The notes beneath the pieces are model-generated. The model had not been told where the DNA came from. It saw only the letters and a program-made list of their open reading frames with translations, and ran no database searches. The position numbers and the translations under genes are program-made. From Spartobacteria bacterium LR76 (lineage in GTDB: Bacteria; Verrucomicrobiota; Verrucomicrobiia; Chthoniobacterales; Terrimicrobiaceae), in assembly GCA_003054655.1 (NCBI GenBank), contig QAYZ01000016.1:1240001-1304000 (forward strand): a DNA stretch of 64,000 nt, written 5' to 3'. Shown piece by piece: positions 51,827-62,100 of the stretch. Position 1 is the first letter of the stretch; each line of letters opens with the position of its first letter.

Positions 51827-53692
51827 TCAGGGCTTGAGCAGCGAAACGCCCAGGATGCCAAGCGTGGTGGACTGCGCCGCGTCGGCTGTCACCTCGATAT
51901 GGGTGATCGCGCCATCCGGCGAGGGGTTGATCCACTCGAGAGTATAGAGAAAGACATGGCGGCGGATCGCGTCGGCCGAGCCATCCTCCAGCATCGGGGC
52001 AAAGCGGGAGTGCTGAAAGTCGAAATGCGGGTAGTCCGACCACCAGTCCTGAATATTGGCCGTCTGCAGCGCCTGCTTCATCTCGCCCGGCGTGATCTCC
52101 GGCGGCGGCTTCCCGAGTGAAATGATCGGCACCTCGCCCAGTTTCTTCCTGCCGTTGTAAAATGTGTAGACCGCGAAGCGGTTCAGAAACTTTGAGTAGC
52201 CGCAGGCGTGCAGGATATAGATGGCGCGGGCGGGCTGGTCGATGCGGCAGGCCACCTTGCTCGGCAGCTTGCGGGCCTTCCCCACGGAGTTGACCAGCGA
52301 TTGGAGAACGATCACGCCGCAATCCTTCCGGTTGTTCCCGCCCTTGACCTGAAAGGGGATGCCGTGAATGGTGTGCCGGCCCGGTTTCAGGTTTCGCAGC
52401 GGCAAATCGCCAAACCACCCGCGCCGGAAGTTGATGGGGCGGTTGACAAAATCGCTGATATCGATGGTGGAGAACCGGCTCTCCGGCACATGCGCGCAAC
52501 TGTCGTACGGACGCAGCCATGCCATCTCCACGTCCGCCTCCAGGCCGGGGTCGAATCCCCGCGTGTCGCCCGAGCGCGCGGCAAGGGCGTTCTTGGAGAG
52601 CGTCGCCCGCGAGCCGGGTGCGAAAGTGGTGGACTCCCTCAGTACCAGCTCCTGCTCGAGCCGCATCACCGAGGGGCGAGGCAATACACCGGTCTGCGCC
52701 TTGAGCGCCTGGGCGCGGCGCAGCAGGAAATACACCGTTTCGTGCAGGAGAGTGACATCGATGGCGGTGGAACTGACCGAGGGCGAAGAGACGTGCAGCG
52801 CGTTGAAGTCCCCGAGGAAAACCACCGAGAGCCGCGACGGGACCTTCACGCCGTTGCGGGAGAGTTCGTCGAGGAAGTGCTGGATGGAGTATTCCTTGTC
52901 GGTGTAGACGACGAGGGCCGTGCAGTCCTTCCAGTCGCCCTTGAGCTGGCGGGCGAGCTTCTGGATCTCCTCGGGCATGAGTTTCATGCCGGAACCGGGA
53001 ATGAAACGATCCTCGGAGGAGGTGAAGCGGTACTTGCGGCACAGCCAGCGCCACTGGGAAAGAACGCCCATGGAGGCCGAGGTGCGCGGCGACAGGGCCA
53101 TGAGTGCCATGTCGGTGTGCCCGAGATCGGTCATCTGACGAAAGATCACCTCGAGGGCTTGATCGTCGTCGCCGATGACGGAGGAGATATTGCGCACGCG
53201 GTGGCCCACGCACACGACGGGGATGTCCTGGTCGGCGAGCTTCGACGCGACTGTCTCCCACGCGGCGGAGTACGCCTCGGAGGGAGGAGCAAAGACCACA
53301 CCGGGAGAGCGCTCATGCAGCAGACGCTTGAGGATGGCGACGAGCTCCTCGGTGGAATCCCACGGGTAGATCGTGGCCTGAATGCCCATCTCCTTGGCCA
53401 CCTTGCGATAGCTCGGCAGATAGATGGACCGGCGCGCGACCACGACATCACACGGATAGAGACTTTTCTCCGGTGCTCGTTTTCCCGCGATGAAGAGCTT
53501 GTATCCCTGCCGGTCGACCATGCCCTGGAGGGCGAGATTGGTCATCGCGCGATTCAGCGCATAGTAGCGGATGCCGAGCTGACCGCTCAGGATGCGAACC
53601 GAAGGAAGACGGGATCCCGTGGGCAGGCCGCACGCTCCCAGCCACTCGCGGAGACGATCCTCCGCCTCTTTGACATCGTGCCCGCAACTCAT
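51827..53692 (-). CDS. GntR/LacI-type regulator with extra C-terminal jelly-roll-like domain
   Basis: The 621-residue protein starts with a GntR winged helix (LPTGSRLPSVRILSGQLGIR, then NLALQGMVDRQG), followed by a LacI-type effector domain (residues about 75-375). An unusual ~215-residue carboxy part begins near IDISDFVNRPINF and includes RGWFGDLPLRNLKPGRHTI and HGIPFQVKGGNN. This pattern is like beta-sandwich sugar-binding modules in secreted PVC-group glycosidases. It is convergent with the lyase gene and divergent from the PEP-CTERM gene. It probably senses a glycan product; the extra domain may be a second sensor. Confidence 0.8.
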   Translation of the reverse strand: MSCGHDVKEAEDRLREWLGACGLPTGSRLPSVRILSGQLGIRYYALNRAMTNLALQGMVDRQGYKLFIAGKRAPEKSLYPCDVVVARRSIYLPSYRKVAKEMGIQATIYPWDSTEELVAILKRLLHERSPGVVFAPPSEAYSAAWETVASKLADQDIPVVCVGHRVRNISSVIGDDDQALEVIFRQMTDLGHTDMALMALSPRTSASMGVLSQWRWLCRKYRFTSSEDRFIPGSGMKLMPEEIQKLARQLKGDWKDCTALVVYTDKEYSIQHFLDELSRNGVKVPSRLSVVFLGDFNALHVSSPSVSSTAIDVTLLHETVYFLLRRAQALKAQTGVLPRPSVMRLEQELVLRESTTFAPGSRATLSKNALAARSGDTRGFDPGLEADVEMAWLRPYDSCAHVPESRFSTIDISDFVNRPINFRRGWFGDLPLRNLKPGRHTIHGIPFQVKGGNNRKDCGVIVLQSLVNSVGKARKLPSKVACRIDQPARAIYILHACGYSKFLNRFAVYTFYNGRKKLGEVPIISLGKPPPEITPGEMKQALQTANIQDWWSDYPHFDFQHSRFAPMLEDGSADAIRRHVFLYTLEWINPSPDGAITHIEVTADAAQSTTLGILGVSLLKP

Positions 53693-53694
53693 CC

Positions 53695-53708
53695 CGATTT
53701 TTTAAATA
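53695..53708. promoter_or_regulatory. AT-rich block at the regulator start
   Basis: CGATTTTTTAAATATT lies immediately upstream of the regulator ATG (53692) and resembles the blocks at 49940 and 53867. It may be an autoregulatory site or simply a -10-like region. Confidence 0.3.
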
Positions 53709-53815
53709 TTATGATGAGCATTTGCAAGACACGAGATCGTGAGGGCTGGCGTGGTTAATAATGCAGGCTGCCCGGCGGCTCCTGAGGGCATCGATCTTCG
53801 GCTTCAGCCCGCAAA

Positions 53816-53849
53816 GGACTTCGCGCAGTGAGGGCGCAGGGTGAAGTCC
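53816..53849. repeat. Inverted repeat in the regulator/PEP-CTERM divergent gap
   Basis: GGACTTC and GAAGTCC are perfect seven-base arms about 20 bases apart, midway in a 284-base divergent promoter region. It could be an operator or a hairpin. Confidence 0.35.
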
Positions 53850-53866
53850 GCGCGAGGGGTGGTCTG

Positions 53867-53890
53867 AAATTTTTAAAAAACCGGCATGTG
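53867..53890. promoter_or_regulatory. AT-rich block upstream of the PEP-CTERM gene
   Basis: AAATTTTTAAAAAACC followed by CATGTG at 53885 resembles the block at 49940. It lies about 90 bases before the start of the plus-strand gene and may be a shared regulator site. Confidence 0.35.
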
Positions 53891-53976
53891 TTTTGCCAGA
53901 GCTCCCGGGATTGCCGTTCCGAGACGAAGGGGAAGGAATTATTCAGGCTTCAACCACCTCCACCCCCGAAATCATC

Positions 53977-55470
53977 ATGAATCACATCGCGACTCTTATT
54001 ACGAATAGTGCCGCCACCTGGACCCTGAGGAAGGGAATGACGGCCCTCCTGCTCGCAGGCGTTTGCGGCAGCGCCCTCACGACCGCTCGCGCCGCCAGCT
54101 ATACCTTCGATGCCAACACCTCGACCACAGGACCCCAGGACGGGTCGGGTACATGGAACACGACGCTCGCGAATTTCTGGAATGGCACGAGCGATGTTCA
54201 GTGGCCTAATCAGAACACCGATGTGGCGGTCTTCGGCGCAGGCGCAGGCGGAGGCATCATGACCATTACGACGGGCAATGTGACGACCAATGGGATCACA
54301 TTTGCGACAATATCGACCACGACCGGCACCTACTATCAGACCCTGGGCGGCACGATCACGCTGGCAGGGACGGATCCGACGATCACCGTAAACGCAACAA
54401 ATGGCGGCACCATCAGATCGGCTCTCGTCGGCACCTCGGGCTTCATCAAGACGGGAAGCGCGGGCCTCTCGATCGGAGCAGATGCTGATCTTAGCGGCCT
54501 CTCGGGAACAGTCCGAGTTGACGCCGGGGCGGTGTTCCTGAGCGCCAACAGCGCCGCGGCAACGTGGCAGATCAATTCCAACACGGCTACTCTGGCGCTG
54601 TCCTCCAATACGACCGTCAGCATAGGCGCGCTCTCCGGGGTGGCCGGAGCAACTCTTCGCACGGCGGGCAGCACTTTGCCGACAGCGTCGATCGGGGCCC
54701 TGAACACGGACTCCACCTACGCTGGAAAGATCACCGGCACCATCGCGATCACCAAGGTGGGCACGGGAACCCTGACACTCAGCGGCAGCGGCAATAACTA
54801 CACCGGAGCTACAACAGTCTCCCAAGGAACGCTCCTGCTCTCCGGTTCCGCTGTTCTCACCTATAGCACGAGCGTTGAGGTGCAGAGCGGAGCCACGCTC
54901 GATGTCTCCGGAGTCACGGGAGGAGTCTATACCTTCGGCGCCGCCCAGTTCCCCGCCCAGCTCCTCAAGGGTGCGGGAACGATCAAAGGCAACTCCATCG
55001 TGAACGGCTCGCTGCAGCCGGGCAGCTCGCCGGGCATCCTGAGCTTTGCCAACAATCTGACCCTGGCCAATACCACCCAGACGACGATCGACCTGGCCTC
55101 GGGCACACGCGGAACGAACTTCGACGGCATCAATGTCGGGGGAGCGCTGGGTTACGACGGCACTCTGACGTTTTCCATCGGAGCGGCTCTGCTGAACGGC
55201 ACGTATAACATTTTCGACTTCGCCAGCACGTCGGGTGCTCTCGACCTCGTGGCCTTCAGCGGCGGTGTGTATGCGGGGACGTTTGTCTACGACGGCACCG
55301 CCCTCTGGACGGCTTCCGACACGAATGGCAGCGGCCAGACCTTTACGTTCGACCAGGCCAGCGGCGACCTGACGGTGGTGCCGGAGCCAAACTCCTGGAC
55401 GCTGGCGCTGTGCGGAGCGATCTTTGGGTTGCTCCTGATGCGCCGCCGCAAGGATGCGGCGAGAGATTGA
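53977..55470 (+). CDS. Secreted autotransporter-repeat protein with PEP-CTERM tail
   Basis: The start is ATG 53977 (MNHIATLITNSAATWTLRKG), giving 497 residues with a long signal peptide ending near TTARAAS. Repeats of the autotransporter type include KTGSAGLSIGADADLSG and KVGTGTLTLSGSGNNYTG. The tail VVPEPNSWTLALCGAIFGL followed by LLMRRRK is a PEP-CTERM signal. It is divergent from the regulator and precedes a sialidase-fold gene, so it may help bind the glycan at the surface. Smaller than the protein at 17.6 kb. Confidence 0.9.
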   Translation: MNHIATLITNSAATWTLRKGMTALLLAGVCGSALTTARAASYTFDANTSTTGPQDGSGTWNTTLANFWNGTSDVQWPNQNTDVAVFGAGAGGGIMTITTGNVTTNGITFATISTTTGTYYQTLGGTITLAGTDPTITVNATNGGTIRSALVGTSGFIKTGSAGLSIGADADLSGLSGTVRVDAGAVFLSANSAAATWQINSNTATLALSSNTTVSIGALSGVAGATLRTAGSTLPTASIGALNTDSTYAGKITGTIAITKVGTGTLTLSGSGNNYTGATTVSQGTLLLSGSAVLTYSTSVEVQSGATLDVSGVTGGVYTFGAAQFPAQLLKGAGTIKGNSIVNGSLQPGSSPGILSFANNLTLANTTQTTIDLASGTRGTNFDGINVGGALGYDGTLTFSIGAALLNGTYNIFDFASTSGALDLVAFSGGVYAGTFVYDGTALWTASDTNGSGQTFTFDQASGDLTVVPEPNSWTLALCGAIFGLLLMRRRKDAARD

Positions 55471-55503
55471 ATTGAACCGCGATAAGCCAACGAGCCATCC
55501 TGC

Positions 55504-56688
55504 ATGCAGCAGTCCTTCCAAAAGCCTCCGGGAACAATCATTCGGCACCAGCCTGCCGTCTCCGGCCTCTTCCTTGGTTCTCCGAGCATCGCGATCCTGG
55601 AGGATGGCACGTATGTCGCATCGCATGATTTCTTTGGCCCGGGGTCCCGGGAGCACGAGCGCGGCGGCACGGTAATCTATCGCAGTGAAGATCGCGGCCT
55701 CACCTGGGGGCAGGCGGCGGCGATTGAGGGGGCCTTCTGGTCGGGGCTGTTCGCGCACAAGGGCGCTCTCTACCTGATGGGGCTGACCTGCCATCACGGT
55801 CTGCTGGTGATCCGGCGGAGCGATGACGGCGGGCGCAGTTGGACGTCGCCGGTCGATGAGCGATCGGGGCTTTTGACGCCGGAGGGGCTGTATCACACCG
55901 CGCCGATGCCGGTGATCATCCACTCCGGCAGGATCTGGCGGGCCATCGAGGACGCGGGGAGTGGCACGGCCTGGGGACAGCGTTATAATCCGATGCTGAT
56001 CTCCGCACCCGTCGGAGCCGATCTGCTGAACCGTGCAAGCTGGACGTTTTCCTCCATGCCGGTGCAGTCCCCAGACTGGCTTCAGGGAGCATTCGGAGGC
56101 TGGCTCGAGGGAAATGCCGTCACGCTGGACGACGGTCGCATGGCCAACCTCCTGCGCGTCCATCATCCGCGGGGGGAGAAGGCTGCGCTCGCCATCCTGG
56201 CCCCGGATGGTCACACGCTGACCTTTCGCCCCGAACGCGACATGGTCGAACTGCCGGGAGCCGCGACGAAATTTGCCGTGCGCAAAGATCCCGTATCCGG
56301 CGCATGGTGGACGCTGGCCAATGCCGTGCCGCCCAGGCACGCGCAGGACAAGGACCATCACACGCAGATCCGCAATACGCTCGCCCTGCTGCGCTCGACG
56401 GATCTCCGTCATTGGGAAATGCGGCACATTCCGCTGTATCACCCCGACTCCGCGCGCCATGGGTTTCAATATGTCGACTGGCTCATTGAAGGTCGCGACA
56501 TCGTCTTCGTCTGCCGCACGGCGTGGGAGGATGCCTACGGCGGCGCGCGCAATGAGCACGACGCCAACTACCTGACATTTCACCGCATCCGCGACTTCCG
56601 CGATGTCGGTTTGAAAGATTCTCCCTTTGACCCGTTCCAGCCGGAATCGGCTGCGCCCGCCCCTCAGCTTGAGCCGCAGGCGGCCTGA
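55504..56688 (+). CDS. Sialidase-fold protein (BNR/Asp-box)
   Basis: The 394-residue beta-propeller protein has Asp-box motifs YRSEDRGLTWGQ and RRSDDGGRSWTSP and an early FLGSPSIAILEDGTYVAS, as in the exo-alpha-sialidase superfamily. No signal peptide is visible (start MQQSFQKPPGTIIRHQ), implying a cytoplasmic protein. True sialidase activity needs an arginine triad that cannot be confirmed by eye. It is 33 bases after the PEP-CTERM gene. Confidence 0.8.
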   Translation: MQQSFQKPPGTIIRHQPAVSGLFLGSPSIAILEDGTYVASHDFFGPGSREHERGGTVIYRSEDRGLTWGQAAAIEGAFWSGLFAHKGALYLMGLTCHHGLLVIRRSDDGGRSWTSPVDERSGLLTPEGLYHTAPMPVIIHSGRIWRAIEDAGSGTAWGQRYNPMLISAPVGADLLNRASWTFSSMPVQSPDWLQGAFGGWLEGNAVTLDDGRMANLLRVHHPRGEKAALAILAPDGHTLTFRPERDMVELPGAATKFAVRKDPVSGAWWTLANAVPPRHAQDKDHHTQIRNTLALLRSTDLRHWEMRHIPLYHPDSARHGFQYVDWLIEGRDIVFVCRTAWEDAYGGARNEHDANYLTFHRIRDFRDVGLKDSPFDPFQPESAAPAPQLEPQAA

Positions 56689-56696
56689 AGCAGGCC
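56682..56696. terminator. Compact hairpin between convergent genes
   Basis: GGCCTG-AAG-CAGGCC overlaps the end of the sialidase-fold gene and lies in the 11-base gap to the convergent gene at 56700. It may act as a bidirectional stop; no T-run. Confidence 0.35.
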
Positions 56697-56699
56697 TCG

Positions 56700-57647
56700 C
56701 TAATTGGCGGCCTGCGGACGGAGCAGCACTTCGGTGGAAGCCAAACCGCCTTTGGCGTAGGGCGAAAGCTGCTCGATCTCGATAAAGGGATTGAGCCGAT
56801 CCCCGAGGAAGACCTGGGTGAGCAGCCCCATGTCGGGCCACGACGAGGAGAAGCCGGACTGCTCGCCGCGCTGCATCTGCAAGCTGTATTTCCCAATCCT
56901 TGCAAAAATTGTCTGCGGAAAGAATGCGACTTTCTCGCTCCGATTGGCATGCCACAAGGTGACAGAGTCGCCTTTGGTACGACTCAGCGCGCGCGCCAGC
57001 GGGATATCTGTAAGGGTATCGGGTCGGCGGTAGATCGGGACGAGCGCGTAGCCCAGGGGAAGCGCGTGCGTCACCGCCCGGCGCACGGTCACGACCGCAC
57101 CGCGAGGCAGTTGCACGATATGAATACCGTAGTTTCTCCCGCCCCGCCAGGAAAGACGGCAGTGCAGGACATCGCCGCGCCATTCGTAGCTCCGGGTGAG
57201 AGCGGGATATTGCGGGTCGGCGTGCGGATGAGTCAACGTGAGCAGAGCGCCGGCGGCTTTCACCCGCGCTGCGGCGCTGGATTCCCAATCGCGCGGCGGG
57301 GGCCAGGCAGGCTGCCAGGCCGATTGCGGCCCGAGCCAGCCGCGATGGCCGCCCCACGAGATGCCATCGCGGGAGGATTCGTAAAGGAGGTTGCGCCGAT
57401 CACCTGCTCGCGTGATGGACACCAACCGGGAACGCTCTTCCGAGACGGTGGCGACCCAGCCCTGCGAGGTCGACTGCCACGCCTTCTCCCCGCGCCAGAG
57501 GACCGGCGTCCATTCCGCCGCAGACAAGCTGGAGATGAGGCACAGCGCAAGGACCAGCAAAGCGAGAGCGGATTTTGCCGTGCGGTCTCCGCTCCGGTTT
57601 CTGCGGAAAAACGCACGTTCTTTCGGAGGCTGGCAGTTCGTGATCAT
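56700..57647 (-). CDS. Secreted protein of unknown function
   Basis: The start is ATG 57647 (MITNCQPPKERAFF) with AAAGGA seven bases upstream; the product is 315 residues with a signal-peptide-like segment SALALLVLALCLISSLSAAE. The rest is beta-rich with many Trp and Arg (SRDGISWGGHRGWLGPQSAW, EWRGDVLHCRLSWRGG). It resembles the aldose-epimerase/beta-sandwich type of uncharacterised secreted proteins, but no family is recognised. It is divergent from the second sialidase-fold gene. Confidence 0.6.
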   Translation of the reverse strand: MITNCQPPKERAFFRRNRSGDRTAKSALALLVLALCLISSLSAAEWTPVLWRGEKAWQSTSQGWVATVSEERSRLVSITRAGDRRNLLYESSRDGISWGGHRGWLGPQSAWQPAWPPPRDWESSAAARVKAAGALLTLTHPHADPQYPALTRSYEWRGDVLHCRLSWRGGRNYGIHIVQLPRGAVVTVRRAVTHALPLGYALVPIYRRPDTLTDIPLARALSRTKGDSVTLWHANRSEKVAFFPQTIFARIGKYSLQMQRGEQSGFSSSWPDMGLLTQVFLGDRLNPFIEIEQLSPYAKGGLASTEVLLRPQAAN

Positions 57648-57654
57648 GGGGGAT

Positions 57655-57660
57655 TCCTTT
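57655..57660 (-). promoter_or_regulatory. Ribosome-binding site deciding the 57647 start
   Basis: AAAGGA on the minus strand lies seven bases before the ATG at 57647, favouring this start over the 81-codon upstream extension, which crosses the divergent gene. Confidence 0.6.
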
Positions 57661-57861
57661 TTCTGCTCCTGCACTGATGAAAGAAACAGACTTTTCCACA
57701 AACCAAATCCTCGGCGGGAGGAAAAGACTATGTGAAATTGTGCAAACAAATCTCCGTGAATGATTCGGCCAGATAACAAACCCCTCGCTCTCCCCGGCGC
57801 GGAGAGCTGATATTTTCCGCAGCCGAAAGTCTCCGGAGACGCGGTTTCCCCAACCATAGGA

Positions 57862-59082
57862 ATGAGCGAGCACCCGACCTCGCACCGCACATCCAGCCCA
57901 ATACATTACGCACCCCGTCCCAGCATGCCTCCCGTCATTTCCAATCGCTACGGCTCTGCCCGCATCACCCGACTCTCCGGACGCACCTCGATCGTTCACC
58001 GGGCCAATTCCTGGGATGCCGCCTACAGTCACCATCCGCAGGTGGCCGCGATCGGCGGCCGCCTTTGGGCGACATGGTCGCTGGGACATCTCCACGAGGA
58101 TGCGCCGGGACAGATCATGGTCCATGCGACCTCGGACGATCTCGGCCAGACCTGGACGGCAGCGCAAACGCTCGTACCGTCTGTGCAGGGGGAGCACAGC
58201 CCGACCTGCATTACCTCAGGCGGGCTGCATGTCGGGCAAAATACTATAGCGGCGTATGCATCCAGTTATGAAATCACCCCGGAGGCGATGGCGCTCTTCA
58301 TGGAATCCGGCCTCAACCACTGGCATCAACCGGGACTCAAGACCCTGCAGGATGTCTATACGGGCGTCCATGTCTCGCACGACGGCGGCGCGACCTGGAC
58401 CGCGACGGGTTCCCGGCTGCCAGGCTTCATTCCCAACCTAAGCCCGGTGCGACTATCGTCCGGCAGACTGATCCTGACAGGACATCTCCTGCATGCTTAT
58501 ACGGACGATCCTGCGGGGTTGTCGGGATGGCAGATTGCCGCTCTACCCGGCCTCCCGGAGGGATACTACGAATGGGCGCGCGGTTTCTGCCCTGCCACCG
58601 GACAACTCGCGGAACTCGGCATTTGCGAGGGTTCTGTCTATGAGATTCCGGGGCAGCCACTCCGGATGATGCTGCGTTCCAATCGCGCCCGCCTGGCTGT
58701 GGCCGAGAGCCGCGATGATGGCGAGACCTGGAGCGAGCCGCAACTGACGGACTTCACCGATTGCGGCAGCAAGATGCAGTTTGGCCGCCTGCCCGACGGG
58801 AGATATTTCGCCCTGAGCTGCCCGGACCCGAATGTCCCCATGTCCTGCCTGCGCCGCACGCCGCTGGTGCTGGCGGTGAGCCGCGATGGCAATGTCTTTG
58901 ACCGGCATTTCCTCCTGGGTGACGAACCCGACGCGCCGCTCCGCTATCCCGGCGCATACAAGCATGGTCGCTACGGCTACCCGTACTGCCAGGTCATGAA
59001 TGATCACCTCGTGGTCATCAACTCGGTCGGAAAGGAAGACATCGAGTGCCATGTCTTCGACCTCCACGATCTCGGGGACTAG
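57862..59082 (+). CDS. Sialidase-fold protein (exo-alpha-sialidase superfamily)
   Basis: The 406-residue propeller protein has three Asp boxes: ATSDDLGQTWTAA, VSHDGGATWTAT and AESRDDGETWSEP. The amino end is polar and basic with no signal peptide, so a cytoplasmic site is likely. An ATG at 57925 is an alternative start. It is only loosely similar to the sialidase-fold protein at 55504. It heads a plus-strand run with the large glycoside hydrolase and the sialate esterase. Confidence 0.82.
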   Translation: MSEHPTSHRTSSPIHYAPRPSMPPVISNRYGSARITRLSGRTSIVHRANSWDAAYSHHPQVAAIGGRLWATWSLGHLHEDAPGQIMVHATSDDLGQTWTAAQTLVPSVQGEHSPTCITSGGLHVGQNTIAAYASSYEITPEAMALFMESGLNHWHQPGLKTLQDVYTGVHVSHDGGATWTATGSRLPGFIPNLSPVRLSSGRLILTGHLLHAYTDDPAGLSGWQIAALPGLPEGYYEWARGFCPATGQLAELGICEGSVYEIPGQPLRMMLRSNRARLAVAESRDDGETWSEPQLTDFTDCGSKMQFGRLPDGRYFALSCPDPNVPMSCLRRTPLVLAVSRDGNVFDRHFLLGDEPDAPLRYPGAYKHGRYGYPYCQVMNDHLVVINSVGKEDIECHVFDLHDLGD

Positions 59083-59137
59083 GTCCTCCCGATCGGCAGA
59101 ACCGCATCTTTCTCTCTTCACGGAAGAACCATCCCTC

Positions 59138-62100
59138 ATGACAAAGCTCCCTCATTTTCTCGTCACCGCTGCATGCGGCCTGATGCCGCTGGTCCTCCAC
59201 GCCGAGGAAAGCATCCCCCGCTCCAAACCCGCCGAGGCGCTGCCCGATGCCGCCGATCTCGTCGTCTGGCCCCTCAGCCCGTATCCCGTGATCGCCCGCG
59301 ATTCCGCGGCGAATGCTGCTGCGTGGCTCTTTGACGCCCCGGCCGGGAAGCACGGCTTTGTCCATACACGGCCCGACGGACAACTGGAGTTTCAGGACGG
59401 CACGCCCGTGCGGTTCTGGGGTACGACGACGGTCTTTGGCATGACCCTGCCCGACACGGCTGAGGATATCGGCAAGCTCGCCGACTCCATCGCCTCCGCC
59501 GGGTACAACATGGTGCGCTTTCACCACAACGACATCCCCCGCCGGGGGCTGGGCTATCTCCAGCAAGACCCGAAGAGCAATTCCCTGCTCCAGCCCAATG
59601 AAATGGACAAGCTGGATCGCTTCGCCGCCGAACTCTACAAGCGCGGCGTCTACGTGTACCTCGACTTTGCGGATTTCCGCCCGTTCCTGCCCGAGGATGG
59701 CATGGAGGATGGAGAGGCCATGAACCAACTGGATAACAAGGGATGGAAAGGCGTATTTCCTCACCCAAAGATCGTGGAGGCGTGGGAGCGTGCGGTGACG
59801 GAATTCCTCAACCACGTCAACCCGTACACCGGTCGGAAATGGGGCGAGGAGCCGGGCGTCGGTACGGTCGAGATCATCAATGAAAACGGGCTGTTCTGGG
59901 ACTGGAACTTCAAGGTCACCGACGGCATTCGTGCCTGGCACCAGCAGGAGTGGAACAACTGGCTGCTCGCCCGATACGGGAATCGCGAGACGCTGGATGC
60001 GCAGTGGACGGATGCGGCGGGAACGAAAGGCCTCTTTGCCGATGAAGATCCAGCGAAGGGAAATGTCTTCGCCCCCAAGCTGGGCCGATACCTCGAGTGG
60101 GATCGGCCATATCGCTCCAAGACCAAGGGAAGCTCGCGGGTGAATGACTGGTACGCCTTTCTCGCCGACCAGGCGACGGGCTTTTATCGCGAGGCGGCGA
60201 AACACATCCGCAGCCTCGGCTTTCAAGGCGTGATCGTGGGTTCCCACGAGCTCCAGGGGCCGATCAATCAATACGCCGAGGTGCAGGGCACGGGCACGAT
60301 CGCCGCCCACCTCTACGCGCATGGCGGGCTGCTGGCCTGGGATGCCAGACCGGGAGTGCGGGGCGTGGTGATGGATGGAGTCGATGTGAGCACCAGCAAC
60401 TGGTTCTCCAACCTGCCCCGCATCAAGGTGCGCGGCGCGCCGGGCATCAATGGCGAGTGGACGGGCCGGAGCCTCACCATGAGCGCGGATTGCAACCTGG
60501 CCATCGCCGCGATCACCGCGCAGCAAAAGGTGACGCAAAGCCTGCACTTCAGCTTCGGGCATCGCTGGGTGGGCGAGCCGGTGCCGGATTACGACTTCTC
60601 CTACAAGTGGCAGGAATACAAAAAGGCCATCACCTTCAACTACTCCTCCATGCACGACGTGCCGTGGATGGCGGTCAACCGTATCTGCGCCGCGCTCTTC
60701 ATCCGGCGCGATTTCCAGAAGAACAAGGCCAAGACGGCTATTGCCTTTTCCGCCGCCGACCTCCGTGAGCAGAATCTCCATGCGCTGGGCTTGAGCGGTG
60801 GTGGCGGCACCATCGGCGATGCGGCGTTGTTTCTCCCGATCCTCCACGAGGTGGAGTGCGTATTCTTTGATGAAGTGTACGAAGGCGATGCCGACGTGGT
60901 CTTCATGACGGGCCGCAGTGCCAGCGGGGACTACCGCAAGGCGAAGCACGCCGTGCTCGTGGGGGATAACCCCTATACCGATCCGCATCACAAGTCGCGG
61001 GACCTCGGCCTGCCCGCTCGTACGGTGCGTCCCGAGACAAGGATCGTGAATCTCACGAAGCCTGCGACCTTCACGGTTTCCTGGCCGTGGCCGGAGAGCA
61101 GGCAACTGACCTTTGACGCGCTGGAGGGCGCTGTCGAGGCGGCATCCATTCCCGAGGGCGCGAAGCCCATCGGCCTGAGCGCAGATGGGAAATACACTCT
61201 CGGCTGGCTGGATGATCGCTACCTCGTGTTGCCCAACGGACGCGCCTTCCAGGAGCAGATCGCGGACGTCCAGTGGCTCTACCGTCTTTATCTCGCCGCC
61301 TGCCAGCGGTGGAAGATCGACACGGCGGACAATGCGCCCGGAAAGAGCTTCATCCAATCCGACACGCGAGAGCTGACGATTGACTGGGGTCACGGCACGA
61401 CGATCATCGACACGGGGCGCACGCAGGGATTCTCGGGCCTCATGGGATGGCGCGAGAAAAACGCGACCAGGAATCTTGAGGCGTCGATCGACCTCCCCTA
61501 CGGCAACGTCCTCGCCACCAGCACAGATGGCAAGGCGCTGGGCGACTCGCGACGCATCCTCCTCGTGGCTGCGGCGCGAATGCAGAACACCGGGCAGGTG
61601 CTCGGGCTGGATGCCAAAGGATTTCCAAACTACACCAGCACAGGCAAGGCTCCGGCTTTGATCGAGGCCTTGCGCGGTCGCGTCAGTCTCACCTCCAGCC
61701 TGGTATCGGATCTTAAAGTCTACGCCCTCGATGTGGAGGGTCGTCGCCAGGGATCGGTGCCTGCGACTGTGAAGGCTGGCAAGCTGACCTTTGACCTGTC
61801 GCCAAAGTGGGGTACGCTCTGGTTTGAAATCGCCACCGCGGAGGTCAAAGGCCCCTCGGCACCGGAGAAGACTGTCTGGCCGCTGGCGGAAAAACCCCGC
61901 GCTGCATCGCCGAAGCCCGAGATGATCGCGCTCGCCGATTACTATCGATTGGTGAATCGCTCGCTGGACCGCGACAAGCCGACCGAGACCACGGCGGCGC
62001 AGCCATTTGCCAGCACGCTGGACCGCGACGCCTTCCGGGCGCTGCCGCAGACCGGTACTCCCGCCTCCAACCAGATTCGCATCCCGTTCGTCGCGGGAGC

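Noticed and set aside
53950-57357. 1135-codon open frame on the minus strand
   Set aside because: It is antisense to the PEP-CTERM and sialidase-fold genes and shows no domain; composition is typical of a reverse-frame artefact.
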